64,000 nucleotides of DNA from Achromobacter sp. MYb9 (GCF_002975275.1 NZ_PCOQ01000018.1:1-64000), one strand, 5' to 3'; positions 1-9,376 are shown, counted from the first letter of the stretch. Made by a program: numbers and translations. The notes: generated from the sequence alone by a model not told the origin.

Positions 1-4
1 CCGT

Positions 5-1696
5 ATGCTCACCCCCGTCTCTCCCTCCGCCGACCTCCCCCCTGGCGCGCCCGCAGCGCCCGCCGCCCCTCTCACGGTCAGCACGCTTTCCCCCTTCGCC
101 TTCCCCGCGTTCCGCATCATCTGGATCGCCAACCTGTTCGCCAACCTGGGCACCTGGGCGCAATCCGTCGCCGCCGCCTGGATCATCACCACCGAACAGA
201 GCAGCCCCCTGATGGTCGCCATGATCCAGGTGGCCGCCGCCTTCCCGCTGGTTGCCCTGTCCATCCTGACCGGCGTGCTGGCCGACAACTACGACCGCCG
301 CAAGGTCATGCTGACCGGCATGTTGCTGGAACTGGCCGGCGGCCTCTTCATCACCCTGCTGGCGTTCGCCGGCCTGCTGCATCCGATCACGCTGATCGCC
401 TCGGTCTTTTGCATCGCCATCGGCAGCGCCATCGTCACCCCTGCCTGGCAAGCCGCCGTCGGCGAACAAGTTCCGCGCGCCCACGTCGGCAGCGCCGTCC
501 TGCTCAACAGCGTCAACTACAACGTCGCGCGCGCCGTCGGCCCCGCCATCGGCGGCCTGCTGCTGGGCGCCCTGGGCGCGCCCTGGGTCTTCCTGCTGAA
601 CTGCTTCTGCTACGGCGGCCTGATCTGGGCGATCTGGCGCTGGCGGCGCGACCTGCCCGTGCGCCGCCTGCCGCCCGAAGGCCTGTTCGAAGGCGTCGTC
701 GCCGCGCTGCGCTACACCCAGCACTCCACCGTGACGCGTGTCGTCATGCTGCGCTCGTTTGCCTTCGGCCTGTCGGCCAGCGCCTTGTGGGCGCTGCTGC
801 CATTGCTGGCCCACGACCACGAAGAAGGCAGCGCCCTGCTGTACGGCTACATGCTGGGCGCGCTAGGCGTCGGCGCCATCCTGGGCAGCGCCTTCGTGCG
901 CCGCGTGCAGGCCGCCTGGGGCGCGGGCGGACTGGTCACCGTGGCCGCCGCGCTGCTGGCCGCCTGCCTGTTGGCACTGGGGTTGACCAGCACCCTGTGG
1001 GTCGTCTTTCCCGCGCTGCTGGTGTCGGGCAGCTGCTGGATCGGCGTGCTGGCCACCTACAACACCACCGTCCAGATGCTCGTGCCCGACTGGGTCAAGG
1101 CACGCGCGCTGGCGCTTTACCAGACGGCCATCTTCGGCGGCCTGGCGGCGGGCTCGTTCATGTGGGGCCACTTCGCAGGCACCATGGGCGTATCCGGCGC
1201 GCTCAGCACCGCCGGCATCATGCTGGGCATCACCGTCGCGTTGCTGTATCGCTCGCGCCTGCCCGAACACGTGGACACCCAATCCCTGGCGCGCGTCGAC
1301 AGCACCGAACCCGCGATGGCCGCGGCCGGCTTCAACACCCAGCACGGCGCGGTCCTGGTGGCGGTGGAATACCTGATCGAACACGACAAGCTATCCGCGC
1401 TGATCGGCGCCGCGCATCCGCTGCGGCTGCTGCGCCTGCGCAACGGCGCGCAGCAATGGCAATTGTTCCGCGACCTGGAACGCGAAGGCGTGTGGCGTGA
1501 AGTGTTCCTGGTGGAAAGCTGGATGCAATACCTGCGCATGATCGACCGCATGACGCTGGCCGACAAGATGGTGCTGGACGAAGTGCGCGCCCTGCACAGC
1601 GGCGACAAACCGCCGGTTGTGTCGCGCAACGTCAGCTACCTGGCCATGAACGAAGCGCAAGGCTTCTCCCTGCGCCGAGACCCCGAATCCCTATGA
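5..1696 (+). CDS. MFS exporter (MFS_3/EntS-like) with C-terminal cytoplasmic extension
   Basis: A 563-residue protein with about 12 hydrophobic segments over residues 30-415, followed by a soluble tail of about 150 residues. The segment LADNYDRRKVM near residue 92 fits the conserved loop between helices 2 and 3 of major facilitator transporters. Long MFS_3 (enterobactin-exporter-like) proteins of Burkholderiales commonly carry such a tail, which resembles a small ferredoxin-like monooxygenase fold; that resemblance is my inference. The substrate is unknown. The ATG is only four bases from the window edge and the frame is open upstream, so the true start may lie outside. The next gene begins 16 bp downstream on the same strand, so they may be cotranscribed. 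Confidence 0.8.
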   Translation: MLTPVSPSADLPPGAPAAPAAPLTVSTLSPFAFPAFRIIWIANLFANLGTWAQSVAAAWIITTEQSSPLMVAMIQVAAAFPLVALSILTGVLADNYDRRKVMLTGMLLELAGGLFITLLAFAGLLHPITLIASVFCIAIGSAIVTPAWQAAVGEQVPRAHVGSAVLLNSVNYNVARAVGPAIGGLLLGALGAPWVFLLNCFCYGGLIWAIWRWRRDLPVRRLPPEGLFEGVVAALRYTQHSTVTRVVMLRSFAFGLSASALWALLPLLAHDHEEGSALLYGYMLGALGVGAILGSAFVRRVQAAWGAGGLVTVAAALLAACLLALGLTSTLWVVFPALLVSGSCWIGVLATYNTTVQMLVPDWVKARALALYQTAIFGGLAAGSFMWGHFAGTMGVSGALSTAGIMLGITVALLYRSRLPEHVDTQSLARVDSTEPAMAAAGFNTQHGAVLVAVEYLIEHDKLSALIGAAHPLRLLRLRNGAQQWQLFRDLEREGVWREVFLVESWMQYLRMIDRMTLADKMVLDEVRALHSGDKPPVVSRNVSYLAMNEAQGFSLRRDPESL

Positions 1697-1712
1697 CCCG
1701 CGAGGCCCGCCC

Positions 1713-3812
1713 ATGCTTTCCTCCCTTTGGCGCAAGTGGCGGGCCTCGCGGCATGGCGGCCCGCAGCTGGACATCATCTTGTCGAGCGCCGATCCCGACG
1801 CCCCGCTAGCCGAGCGCAACCTGTGGATGGTGGATCTGAGCCGCTGGCTGGACCGCCCTGGCCGACCGGCGGCGTCCCCTTCCGCCGACACGGCGTCGGA
1901 TACACCGCCCGATGCCGTCCGGCACCCGCAGCACACGCGGTTGCGCTACCTGCTGCAAGTGCTGGAAAACAATCCGGACCGCGCCGCCCCCGTCGCCGCC
2001 ACCCTGCGTTCGCTGGTGGCCGACAACGACCCCACCTCGCTCCTGTGCGATACGGGCGTGGCCTCGCATCCCGGCTTCTGGGGCGAATTCTGGGAACGCG
2101 CGCAGGCGCGGCTGCTGCCTCCACCCCCCAACCGCGGCGACATGTTCGGCCTGTTCTCGCTGATCTTCCGCCGCGCCGGCGACGCGCGCTGGATCGAATC
2201 GCTGGACGATGACACCCTGGCCCGCATGCGCGCCCTGTACCGCCACGGCGACGGCGTGGCGCGCGCGGACCCCGCCGCGCCGGCGCCGCCCGCCCCGCGG
2301 CTTGAACAGGCGCTGACCAGCAGCATCCAGGTGCTGGTCAGCCAAGTCCGCGCGACGGGCTTGAGCCAGGACATCCGCTCGCGCCTGCCCGGCCGCGTGC
2401 AGGACACGCCATTCTTCGCGCTGGCCGCCGCCGCGGCCGAACTGTGCGATAGCGGGCCGGACACGCCGCGCGATGTGTTCGGCCGGCGGCTGAACATGTT
2501 CCGCGCGCTCTTGGACGGTTGCCGCACCGCCACGCAAGGCGTCTACGACGAACTGGAGAAAAACGGCGTATCCGTCGAAGTGGTGTTCCAGATCGAACGC
2601 ATGAAGCTGCGGCTGGCCCGCATAGAACTGCTGCTGAGCGTGTGGGTGGACCCCACGCAGCGCCACAAATACGTGCACCTGACGGCCGAACTGATCCGCT
2701 CCACCCAGGCCCGCAGCAGCATCCGGCACCTGGCCGCCTCGTCGTTCGCGCAACTGGCGCGACGCGTCATGGAGCGCACCGCCGAAACCGGCGAACACTA
2801 CATCGCGCGCGACGCCGCCGAGTACCTGACGATGTTGAAGGCGTCACTGGGCGGCGGCTTCATCATGGTGTTCACGGTCTACCTGAAATTCTTCATCGTC
2901 TCGCTGCACCTGGACAAGTTCATCGAAGGGCTGCTGGCGTCGTTGAACTACGCCGGCGGCTTCCTCGCCATCCACTTCGCGCACTTCACGCTGGCCACCA
3001 AGCAGCCCGCCATGACGGGACCCGCGCTGGCCCATCGGCTGGATGACGCCTATACGCCCGAAGGTCGCGACGCGTTCCTGGACGACACGCTGTCCATGAT
3101 CCGTTCCAACGCGGCGGCCATCCTGGGCAACCTGGCCGTGGTCTTTCCCCTGGCCTGGGCCGTGCAATGGATTGCCGTGCACGGCCTGGACCGGCCGTTG
3201 ATCAGCGCCGACAAGGCGCACGAAACGCTGGCGTCGTTTTCGATCTGGGGTGCGACGCCCATCTATGCGGCGGCCACCGGCGTGCTGCTGTGGCTGTCCA
3301 GCCTGATCGCCGGCTGGGCCGACAACTGGTTCGCACTGCACCGCGTGCATGACGTCATGGCCTACAACCGGCGCGCCCGGCACCTGTTCGGTGAACGCGG
3401 CGCGGCGCGCTGGGCCGGATTCTGGCAACGCAACATCTCGGGCATCGCCGGCAACGTGTCGCTAGGCCTGATGCTGGGCCTGGGCCCGGCCATCGTGAGC
3501 TTCTTCGGCCCGCACGTGGAAGTTCGCCACGTGACGCTCAGCGCGGGCCAGATCGGCACCGCGCTGGGCACGCTGGGATGGGAGGTCGTGCACACCCAAG
3601 TGTTCTGGATGGCGGTGGCGGGCACCGCCATGACGGGGCTGCTGAACGTGGGCGTGAGTTTCGCGCTGGCGTTCAATGTGGCGTTGCGCTCGCGCAACCT
3701 GCGCCGCGGCGACCGCGATTCGCTGTCCGCCAGCGTGCGCCAGCGCATCTGGCAGCGGCCGGCAACGCTGTTCTGGCCGGTCAAGCCCCGGCCGGCCCCC
3801 GAACGCGTTTAA
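1713..3812 (+). CDS. Gcr-type 'site-specific recombinase' family membrane protein
   Basis: A 699-residue protein that I assign to the SpecificRecomb (Gcr) family, which is annotated as a site-specific recombinase although it has none of the tyrosine or serine recombinase motifs. The first 370 residues are soluble and helical. From about residue 380 several hydrophobic segments follow (GGGFIMVFTVYLKFFIVSLHL, AAILGNLAVVFPLAWAVQWIA, IYAAATGVLLWLSSLIAGW and others), so this is an integral membrane protein. Length and architecture fit the family. There are no inverted repeats or att-like sites around it, so the recombinase name is not supported by context. Its TAA stop overlaps the stop of the convergent phosphoribosyltransferase gene. 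Confidence 0.7.
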   Translation: MLSSLWRKWRASRHGGPQLDIILSSADPDAPLAERNLWMVDLSRWLDRPGRPAASPSADTASDTPPDAVRHPQHTRLRYLLQVLENNPDRAAPVAATLRSLVADNDPTSLLCDTGVASHPGFWGEFWERAQARLLPPPPNRGDMFGLFSLIFRRAGDARWIESLDDDTLARMRALYRHGDGVARADPAAPAPPAPRLEQALTSSIQVLVSQVRATGLSQDIRSRLPGRVQDTPFFALAAAAAELCDSGPDTPRDVFGRRLNMFRALLDGCRTATQGVYDELEKNGVSVEVVFQIERMKLRLARIELLLSVWVDPTQRHKYVHLTAELIRSTQARSSIRHLAASSFAQLARRVMERTAETGEHYIARDAAEYLTMLKASLGGGFIMVFTVYLKFFIVSLHLDKFIEGLLASLNYAGGFLAIHFAHFTLATKQPAMTGPALAHRLDDAYTPEGRDAFLDDTLSMIRSNAAAILGNLAVVFPLAWAVQWIAVHGLDRPLISADKAHETLASFSIWGATPIYAAATGVLLWLSSLIAGWADNWFALHRVHDVMAYNRRARHLFGERGAARWAGFWQRNISGIAGNVSLGLMLGLGPAIVSFFGPHVEVRHVTLSAGQIGTALGTLGWEVVHTQVFWMAVAGTAMTGLLNVGVSFALAFNVALRSRNLRRGDRDSLSASVRQRIWQRPATLFWPVKPRPAPERV

Positions 3813-4546
3813 GCCTGGGTTTCGGGCGCCCAGCCCCCCGGGACCCGTTGCAGGCGCGGTGACTCGAATGCGCAGGCCACGGGCAACGGCACGCCCGCTG
3901 CGTCGACCAGCCGCCCGTGCCAACGCGTGCCCTGGCGCATGGCCACGACGATGCCCGCCACCTCGGCTTCGCAACGCGCCAGCAGCGTCAGCGCGGACGC
4001 CATCGTCTGCCCCGTGCTGACGGCGTCGTCCACCACCAGCACGCGGCGGCCCCGCAGCATGCCCGCCAGGTTCGGGTCGACATACAAGCGCTTGCCGGCC
4101 TCGGGCGTGGTCAGGGACTGCACCGGCACGGACAGGCTTTCGTCATACCAGTACTTGCGGGAATAGCCGAACGGCACGTAGCGCGTGAAACCCAGCCCGC
4201 GCGCCACCAGCGGCGCAAACGCCAGGCCCAGCGTGGGCAGCCCCACGACCTCATCCGCGCCGAACACCCGCGCCCGGTCGGCCATGAACCCGGCTAGCGT
4301 CTCGACGACATCCAGGCTGGCGTGGTTGGCGATCAGCGACGCGACGCAACGGTCGGGATCGCCCGGCACGCCGCGCAGCGGCAGCACCAGATAGCGGCCA
4401 TCGGGCAAGCGCGCGGGATAGCCACGGGAATAGGGCGGAGCGGCCGGAACGGACAGCGCGTCGGCCGCAACGATCTCTTGCCAGTAGTTCGTGGTGGCGT
4501 CGAAGGCCGGGGCCCGATCGGCGGGCGGCATAGCGGAAGCGGTCAT
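3809..4546 (-). CDS. Phosphoribosyltransferase family protein
   Basis: A 245-residue protein with the PRPP-binding signature VLVVDDAVSTGQTMASAL (four hydrophobic residues, DD, then the phosphate loop STG) around residues 170-190, typical of type I phosphoribosyltransferases such as adenine, orotate and xanthine enzymes. The VVGLPTLGLAFAPLVA stretch upstream fits the PPi-loop region. The base partner cannot be told from sequence. It lies 16 bp downstream of the M20 amidohydrolase on the same strand, probably in one transcript with it and the Bug protein, which may mean salvage or use of a nitrogenous compound. The stop overlaps the convergent Gcr-family stop within TTTAA. Confidence 0.75.
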   Translation of the reverse strand: MTASAMPPADRAPAFDATTNYWQEIVAADALSVPAAPPYSRGYPARLPDGRYLVLPLRGVPGDPDRCVASLIANHASLDVVETLAGFMADRARVFGADEVVGLPTLGLAFAPLVARGLGFTRYVPFGYSRKYWYDESLSVPVQSLTTPEAGKRLYVDPNLAGMLRGRRVLVVDDAVSTGQTMASALTLLARCEAEVAGIVVAMRQGTRWHGRLVDAAGVPLPVACAFESPRLQRVPGGWAPETQA

Positions 4547-4562
4547 ACGGAAAACGCCGGGT

Positions 4563-5762
4563 TCAGAACGCGGGCGAGCCGGCAGTCAGGAAGCGCTCTG
4601 CCAGCGTGACCCAATAGCTGGCCGTCACCGGCAGGATGTCGTCGTTGAAATCGTAGTCGGGGTTATGCACCATGCAGCCGCCTTCGCCCTCGCCATTGCC
4701 GACGATGAAGTAGCTGCCCGGCACCGCTTCCAGCATGAAGGCGAAGTCGTCGCTGGCCTGCAGGGGCGCCAGGTCCGGGATCACCCGTTCGGCGCCCAGC
4801 CACTCGTGCGCGACCGCGACGGCGAATTGGGTCGCGTCGTGGTCGTTGATGACCGGCGGATAGCGCCACAGGTAGTCGACCTTGACCGTGGCACGGTGCA
4901 CCGCCGCCTGCGCCGTGGCGATCGCGGTGATGCGTTCGCGCAGCAGCACGCGCGTTTCGGGGCGGCGGGCGCGCACCGTCAAGCGCAGTTCCACCGACTT
5001 CGGGATCACGTTGGGCGCGTCGCCGCCGTGGATGGCGCCGATGGTCACGACCGCCATGTCGTTGGGATCGACCTCGCGCGACACGATGGTCTGCAAGGCC
5101 AGGACGATGCTGGCGGCGGCCACGATCGGGTCCACGGCCACGTGCGGCATCGCGCCGTGCCCGCCCACGCCGCAGACCGTCAACACCACGGTGTCGGACG
5201 AGCTGTACATCACGCCGGACCGGAAGCCGAAGTGCCCGGCCGGATAACCGGGCTCGTTGTGGAAGCTGTACACGGCGTCGCACGGGAAGCGATCGAATAA
5301 CCCGTCGGCGATCATTTTCTGCGCGCCCCCGTGGCCCTCTTCGGCGGGCTGGAAGATCAGGTGCACGGTGCCGTCGAACTGCGCGCGCTGCGCCAGTGCC
5401 CGGGCCGCGGCCAGCAGGGTGGCGGTGTGCCCGTCATGCCCGCAGGCATGCATCTTGCCGGGGTGCTGGCTTGCATAGGGCAGGCCGGTGGTCTCGTGAA
5501 TGGGCAGGGCGTCCATGTCGGCGCGCAGGCCCAGCCGGCGCGCGCCCGATCCCCGGCGCAAGGTGCCGACCACGCCGGTCACGCCCAGGCCGCGGTGCAC
5601 CTCGTAGCCCCAGGCCGCCAGGCGCTCGGCCACGAGATCGCCGGTGGCGACCTCCTGGTAGGCCAGTTCAGGATTCGCATGAATCCGATGGCGCAGCGCC
5701 ACCATCTCTTGTTGGATCACCCGGATTTCAGGCAGCACGGGCCCCAGCGCGGAATCATTCAT
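4563..5762 (-). CDS. M20 family amidohydrolase (hippurate/N-acyl-amino-acid hydrolase type)
   Basis: About 399 residues, matching the usual length of HipO/AbgB-like M20D peptidases. Binuclear zinc ligands are visible: HACGHDGH near residue 108, the EE pair in FQPAEEGHGG, a histidine in SFHNEPG and the C-terminal VHNPDYDFND. The family hydrolyses N-acyl or N-aroyl amino acids in the cytoplasm. An ATG four codons upstream (5774) is possible, but AAGGA is better spaced, about 11 nt, for the ATG at 5762. It lies 31 bp after the Bug-type binding protein and before a phosphoribosyltransferase. With the divergent LysR gene this suggests uptake and hydrolysis of an amide-linked nitrogen source. Confidence 0.88.
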   Translation of the reverse strand: MNDSALGPVLPEIRVIQQEMVALRHRIHANPELAYQEVATGDLVAERLAAWGYEVHRGLGVTGVVGTLRRGSGARRLGLRADMDALPIHETTGLPYASQHPGKMHACGHDGHTATLLAAARALAQRAQFDGTVHLIFQPAEEGHGGAQKMIADGLFDRFPCDAVYSFHNEPGYPAGHFGFRSGVMYSSSDTVVLTVCGVGGHGAMPHVAVDPIVAAASIVLALQTIVSREVDPNDMAVVTIGAIHGGDAPNVIPKSVELRLTVRARRPETRVLLRERITAIATAQAAVHRATVKVDYLWRYPPVINDHDATQFAVAVAHEWLGAERVIPDLAPLQASDDFAFMLEAVPGSYFIVGNGEGEGGCMVHNPDYDFNDDILPVTASYWVTLAERFLTAGSPAF

Positions 5763-5793
5763 GTCGTGGCACATCCTTGGGAAGTCAGCAGCA

Positions 5794-6777
5794 TCATTCC
5801 TGCTGGATATTGGCGCTTTTCACAATGTGCGCGTACACGGCCTTTTCCTTTTTCAGGAATTCGGCAAAGTCCGCCGGCGAACCTTCACCGGCGATAGCAC
5901 CGCCTTCGGCCAGGCGCTGTTGCACGTCGTCCAGCTGCAGCACGGCGTTCACGGCCTGATTCAGCTGGCGCACGATTTGCGGGTCGGTGCCGGTGGGCGC
6001 GAATACGCCCATCCAGGTGTTCAGTTCAAAGCCTTTCAGCTGGGTCGTTTCGCCGAAGGCCGGCACGCCCGGCAGCGTGGCCACGCGCGCTGCCGACGTC
6101 ACGCCCAGCGCGCGCAGCTTGTTCTGCCGCACCAGCGGCGTGGCGCTGGTGGTCACGAGCAAGCCCAGGTCCACCTGGCCGCCCATCACATCGTTGGTGA
6201 TCTGCGCGCCGCCGCGATAGGGCACGTGGACCAATTTCACCTTGGCCTGGTCCTGCATCACTTCCATCGACAGGTGCAGCACGGTGCCAACCCCCGACGA
6301 CGCATACGTCAGCGTGTCCGGCTTGGCGCGCGCCAAGGCGATCAGCTCGCCCATGTCGTTCACGGGCAGGCCCGGACGAGCCAGCAGCACGACGGGCGCG
6401 GTGGTCACCAGGGCGACGGGCGCCAGGTCTTTCTCGGCGTCGTACTTCACGGCGGAATTGATCAGCCGGGCCACGCTGATGGGGCCGTCGAACCCCATCA
6501 CCAGCGTGTAGCCGTCGGGCGCGGCATGGGTGGCGCGGGCCACGCCCAGCACGCCGCCCGCGCCCGCCACGTTGTCCACGATGATCGATTGGTTCAACCG
6601 TTCCGACAGCTTCTGCGCCACCAGGCGCGCCGTCGTGTCCACGTTGCCGCCCGGGCTGAACGGCACGATCAGCGTCAACGGCTTCGCGCCGGGCCAAGGC
6701 GTCTGGGCCCACGCGGCAGGGGCGAGGCAAAGCGCGGCCGCCAGCGCGGACACGGACAGGAACAGGCGTTTGAGCAT
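5794..6777 (-). CDS. Bug/TctC family periplasmic solute-binding protein
   Basis: About 327 residues with an N-terminal signal peptide (MLKRLFLSVSALAAALCLAPAAWA, cleavage expected after AWA) followed by WPGAKPLTLIVPFSPGGNVD, the hallmark N-terminus of Bug receptors. The body has the family motifs GVLGVARATHAAPDGYTL and YASSGVGTVLHLSMEV. These proteins bind carboxylates or small amides in the periplasm. Many work with no recognisable TctAB membrane partner next to them, as here. A start 16 codons upstream is possible but would put a charged extension before the signal peptide. It is divergent from the LysR gene at 6904, its likely regulator, and followed by the M20 hydrolase. Confidence 0.88.
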   Translation of the reverse strand: MLKRLFLSVSALAAALCLAPAAWAQTPWPGAKPLTLIVPFSPGGNVDTTARLVAQKLSERLNQSIIVDNVAGAGGVLGVARATHAAPDGYTLVMGFDGPISVARLINSAVKYDAEKDLAPVALVTTAPVVLLARPGLPVNDMGELIALARAKPDTLTYASSGVGTVLHLSMEVMQDQAKVKLVHVPYRGGAQITNDVMGGQVDLGLLVTTSATPLVRQNKLRALGVTSAARVATLPGVPAFGETTQLKGFELNTWMGVFAPTGTDPQIVRQLNQAVNAVLQLDDVQQRLAEGGAIAGEGSPADFAEFLKKEKAVYAHIVKSANIQQE

Positions 6778-6883
6778 GATGAGGGCGAACGGGACGGATA
6801 CGCGCGCGAAAGGCAGGGCGCGCAAGGAGGCGACGGCGCCATCCTACGCAGCTCGGGGTAATAACTGAAATGGTATATTTTTA

Positions 6884-6904
6884 TAGATTCATCAGGTAAA
6901 TCTA
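6884..6904. promoter_or_regulatory. Inverted repeat over the LysR start codon, candidate LysR operator
   Basis: TAGATT and AATCTA form perfect 6-bp arms separated by 9 nt, with the last base of the repeat being the first base of the LysR start codon. It sits in an unusually AT-rich stretch (about 6858-6903) between the divergent LysR and Bug genes, where autoregulation and target control by a LysR protein are expected. The assignment is by position and symmetry only. Confidence 0.45.
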
Positions 6905-7845
6905 TGACCAAGCGCCCCGAGCCGGACCGCCCGGCCACGCCGCCGCGCCAGCCGACGCTACGCCAGCTGCGCGGATTCAAAGAAGTGGCCCGGCACGCCA
7001 GCTTCAGCCGCGCGGCCCAGGCGCTGGCGCTGAGCCAGCCCGCCCTGTCCTCGGCAATCCGCGAGCTGGAAACGCTGATGGGCGTGGCGCTGTTTGAACG
7101 CAGCACGCATCATGTGCGCCTGACCCCAGCGGGGCTTGCCGCCCGGGCGCAGATCGAATGGCTGCTCAATACCTACACGCAAGGCGCCGACGACCTGCAA
7201 CGCCTGCTGGACACGCAGGCCGCCACAGTGCGCATCGGCTGCATTCCGTCCACCATGCATCTGCTGGCGCCCGCCGTGGCGCAGTGGCGCTTGCGGCATC
7301 CCGAGACCGTGCTGATCTTGAGCGACCACTTGAACGATGAACTGATGGCCGCCCTGGACAACGGCGAACTCGACATCGGCCTGGGGCTGGATTTCGGCTT
7401 GATGCCCGGCGTGGCCGCCGCCTTCGTTGCCGAAGACGAGCTGGTCGCGGTAATGGCCGACACGCACCGGCTATCGCGCCGCAGCGCCGTCACCTGGCAG
7501 GACCTGAAGCACGAGCCGCTGGCGGTACTGTCGCGCGGCAGCACCTACGAGATGATCGTATCCACCTTGCGTCAGCAGGGCGCCGGCCTGGCCGCGACCG
7601 ACACCTTGAACTACACCGACACGCTCTACAGCCTGGTGCGGGCCGGGCTGCGCGTGGGCCTGATCTCGCGCTTGTACACGCAAGGCCAGCGCCTGGATGG
7701 CCTGGCCATCGTGCCCGTGCAACGCCCGCAGATGACGCGCCGCATCTGCCTGATGACCCGCGCCCCCGAAACGCAGGCCCGGGCCGCCGTGCAACGCTGC
7801 TACGCGGAACTGACCGACATGCTGCGCGGCCGCGCCCCTTACTGA
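6904..7845 (+). CDS. LysR family transcriptional regulator
   Basis: A 313-residue protein with a winged helix-turn-helix at residues 20-80: LRGFKEVARHASFSRAAQALALSQPALSSAIRELETLMGVALFERS is a canonical LysR pattern. The C-terminal part is a type 2 periplasmic-binding-protein effector domain. Divergent orientation to the Bug/M20/phosphoribosyltransferase set suggests it controls that set in response to the imported ligand. The start is an ATG preceded by AGG at a spacing of about 8; it overlaps an inverted repeat that may be its own operator. Confidence 0.92.
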   Translation: MTKRPEPDRPATPPRQPTLRQLRGFKEVARHASFSRAAQALALSQPALSSAIRELETLMGVALFERSTHHVRLTPAGLAARAQIEWLLNTYTQGADDLQRLLDTQAATVRIGCIPSTMHLLAPAVAQWRLRHPETVLILSDHLNDELMAALDNGELDIGLGLDFGLMPGVAAAFVAEDELVAVMADTHRLSRRSAVTWQDLKHEPLAVLSRGSTYEMIVSTLRQQGAGLAATDTLNYTDTLYSLVRAGLRVGLISRLYTQGQRLDGLAIVPVQRPQMTRRICLMTRAPETQARAAVQRCYAELTDMLRGRAPY

Positions 7846-7930
7846 CGAAGCGTTGAATTCCGATGCCGCATTAGAATCAGCTTTCCTGATTCCGGACGCT
7901 TCGTCCGGACGCCTCGCCCCACCCCGCCCC

Positions 7931-9310
7931 ATGCTCTCGTTCTCCCGCAATACCGTCTATCCGGCTGGCGCCGGCCTGCCCGCCACCGAACGCCAGGGCG
8001 CCTTGTTGGCCGTCATGCTGGCGGTCTGCATGGCCAGCCTGGACACGGCCATCGCCAATACCGCGCTGCCCACCATCGCGCGCGACCTGCAGGCCAGCGA
8101 CGCGGGGTCGATCTGGGTCATCAGCGGCTATCAATTGGCCATGGTGGCGGGGCTGTTGCCCGCGGCCGCCCTGGGCGAGATCCTGGGCCACCGGCGCGTC
8201 TACATCGTGGGGCTGGTGGTGTTCATCGTGTCGTCGCTGGCCTGTGGCCTGGCGCCGTCGTTGCCCGTGCTGGTGGTGGCGCGCATCCTGCAGGGGCTGG
8301 GCGCGGCCGGCGTGATGAGCGTGAACGGCGCATTGCTGCGCTTCATCTATCCGTCGCACATGCTGGGCCGCGGGCTGGGCCTGAACGCGATGGTGGTCGG
8401 CCTGTCGTTCGCGGCCGGCCCCACCGCGGCGTCCGCCATCCTGCTATTGGGATCGTGGCACTGGCTGTTCCTGGTCAACGTGCCCATCGGCATCGTGGCC
8501 GCCGTGCTGGCCCTGCGCGGCCTGCCGGAAACCGCCCGCGCGCCGCACGGCTTCGACGGCTTCGCTGCCTTGCTGTGCGCGCTGACGCTTGGCCTGTTCG
8601 TGCTGGGCTCGAATGAACTGGCGCACGGCGCGCCGTGGCCGCGCATCGCGCTGGAATGGGGCGGCGCCATCGCCAGCCTGTGGCTGCTGATGCGCCGGCA
8701 GGCAGGCCACCCCGCGCCGATCCTGGCGGTGGACCTGCTGCGCCGCCCCTTGTTCGCGTTGTCTGCCGCCACCGCCGTCTGCGCTTTCGCGGCGCAGGCG
8801 CTGGCATTCGTATCGCTGCCCTTCCTGTTCCAGTCCGTGCTGGGCTACAGCCAGGTGCACACGGGTTTCCTTATCACGCCCTGGCCCGTCGTGGTGGCCA
8901 TCATGGCGCCGATCGCCGGACGCATGTCCGACCACTATCCCGCCGGCATCCTGGGCGGCGTCGGCCTGGCGCTGCTGGCCTTGGGGATGGTATTGCTGGC
9001 CTTGATGCCCGCCGCGCCGTCGGCCTGGGACATCTCGTGGCGCATGGCCATCTGCGGCGCGGGATTCGGTTTTTTCCAATCGCCCAACCTGCGCGCCATC
9101 ATGACGTCGGCGCCTGCTTCGCGGGCGGGCGGCGCCAGCGGCATGATCGGCACCGTGCGCCTGCTGGGACAAGCCAGCGGCGCGGCGCTGGTGGCCGCCT
9201 GCTTCCATGTGTCCACGACACACGGCGCGATCGCCGCCTTGTGGCTGGGCGGTTTGTGCGCCGCGCTGGCCTGCATCGCCAGTTTTTCCCGCTTGCGTTT
9301 CGCCGCGTGA
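7931..9310 (+). CDS. MFS multidrug efflux transporter, DHA2 (EmrB/QacA) type
   Basis: About 459 residues from this ATG, with many hydrophobic helices. LDTAIANTALPTIARDL in the first helix is the signature of 14-helix DHA2 drug:H+ antiporters (motif D1), and GEILGHRRVYIVGLVVF fits the loop 2-3 motif. The family exports hydrophobic drugs across the inner membrane, often with an EmrA-type partner; none is adjacent. An in-frame TTG at 7853 would add 26 residues with no membrane character and no good ribosome binding site, so I prefer 7931, although SD support there is also weak. It follows the LysR gene by less than 100 bp but need not be co-regulated. Confidence 0.85.
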   Translation: MLSFSRNTVYPAGAGLPATERQGALLAVMLAVCMASLDTAIANTALPTIARDLQASDAGSIWVISGYQLAMVAGLLPAAALGEILGHRRVYIVGLVVFIVSSLACGLAPSLPVLVVARILQGLGAAGVMSVNGALLRFIYPSHMLGRGLGLNAMVVGLSFAAGPTAASAILLLGSWHWLFLVNVPIGIVAAVLALRGLPETARAPHGFDGFAALLCALTLGLFVLGSNELAHGAPWPRIALEWGGAIASLWLLMRRQAGHPAPILAVDLLRRPLFALSAATAVCAFAAQALAFVSLPFLFQSVLGYSQVHTGFLITPWPVVVAIMAPIAGRMSDHYPAGILGGVGLALLALGMVLLALMPAAPSAWDISWRMAICGAGFGFFQSPNLRAIMTSAPASRAGGASGMIGTVRLLGQASGAALVAACFHVSTTHGAIAALWLGGLCAALACIASFSRLRFAA

Positions 9311-9322
9311 AAACGCTAACGA

Positions 9323-9344
9323 GCAACAATGTTGCGTTATTTTT
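9323..9344 (+). terminator. Possible weak intrinsic terminator after the DHA2 transporter
   Basis: GCAAC-AAT-GTTGC forms a short perfect stem with further AAC/GTT pairing outside, followed by a T-rich run (TTATTTTT). It lies 13 bp after the transporter stop codon. The stem is short, so this is tentative. Confidence 0.35.
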
Positions 9345-9376
9345 CGATATATACGGGCATCTAGCCGATATATTCG
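9345..9376 (+). promoter_or_regulatory. Direct repeats and FliA-like -10 upstream of the chemoreceptor
   Basis: CGATATATACG (9345-9355) and CGATATATTCG (9366-9376) are near-identical direct repeats whose starts are 21 bp apart, two helical turns. GCCGATAT at 9364-9371 matches seven of eight bases of the flagellar sigma-28 -10 element GCCGATAA, but no TAAA -35 element lies at the expected 15-nt spacing. Chemoreceptor genes are often FliA-dependent, so a flagellar-regulon promoter is plausible but not shown. Confidence 0.35.

Noticed and set aside
1713..3812. Gcr-family 'site-specific recombinase' as a sign of a mobile element
   Set aside because: No recombinase catalytic motif, att-like repeats, integrase, transposase or composition change nearby; the protein looks like a membrane protein.
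7853..7877. TTGAAT and TAGAAT hexamers before the DHA2 transporter as a promoter
   Set aside because: The spacing is only 13 bp, too short for a normal sigma-70 promoter.
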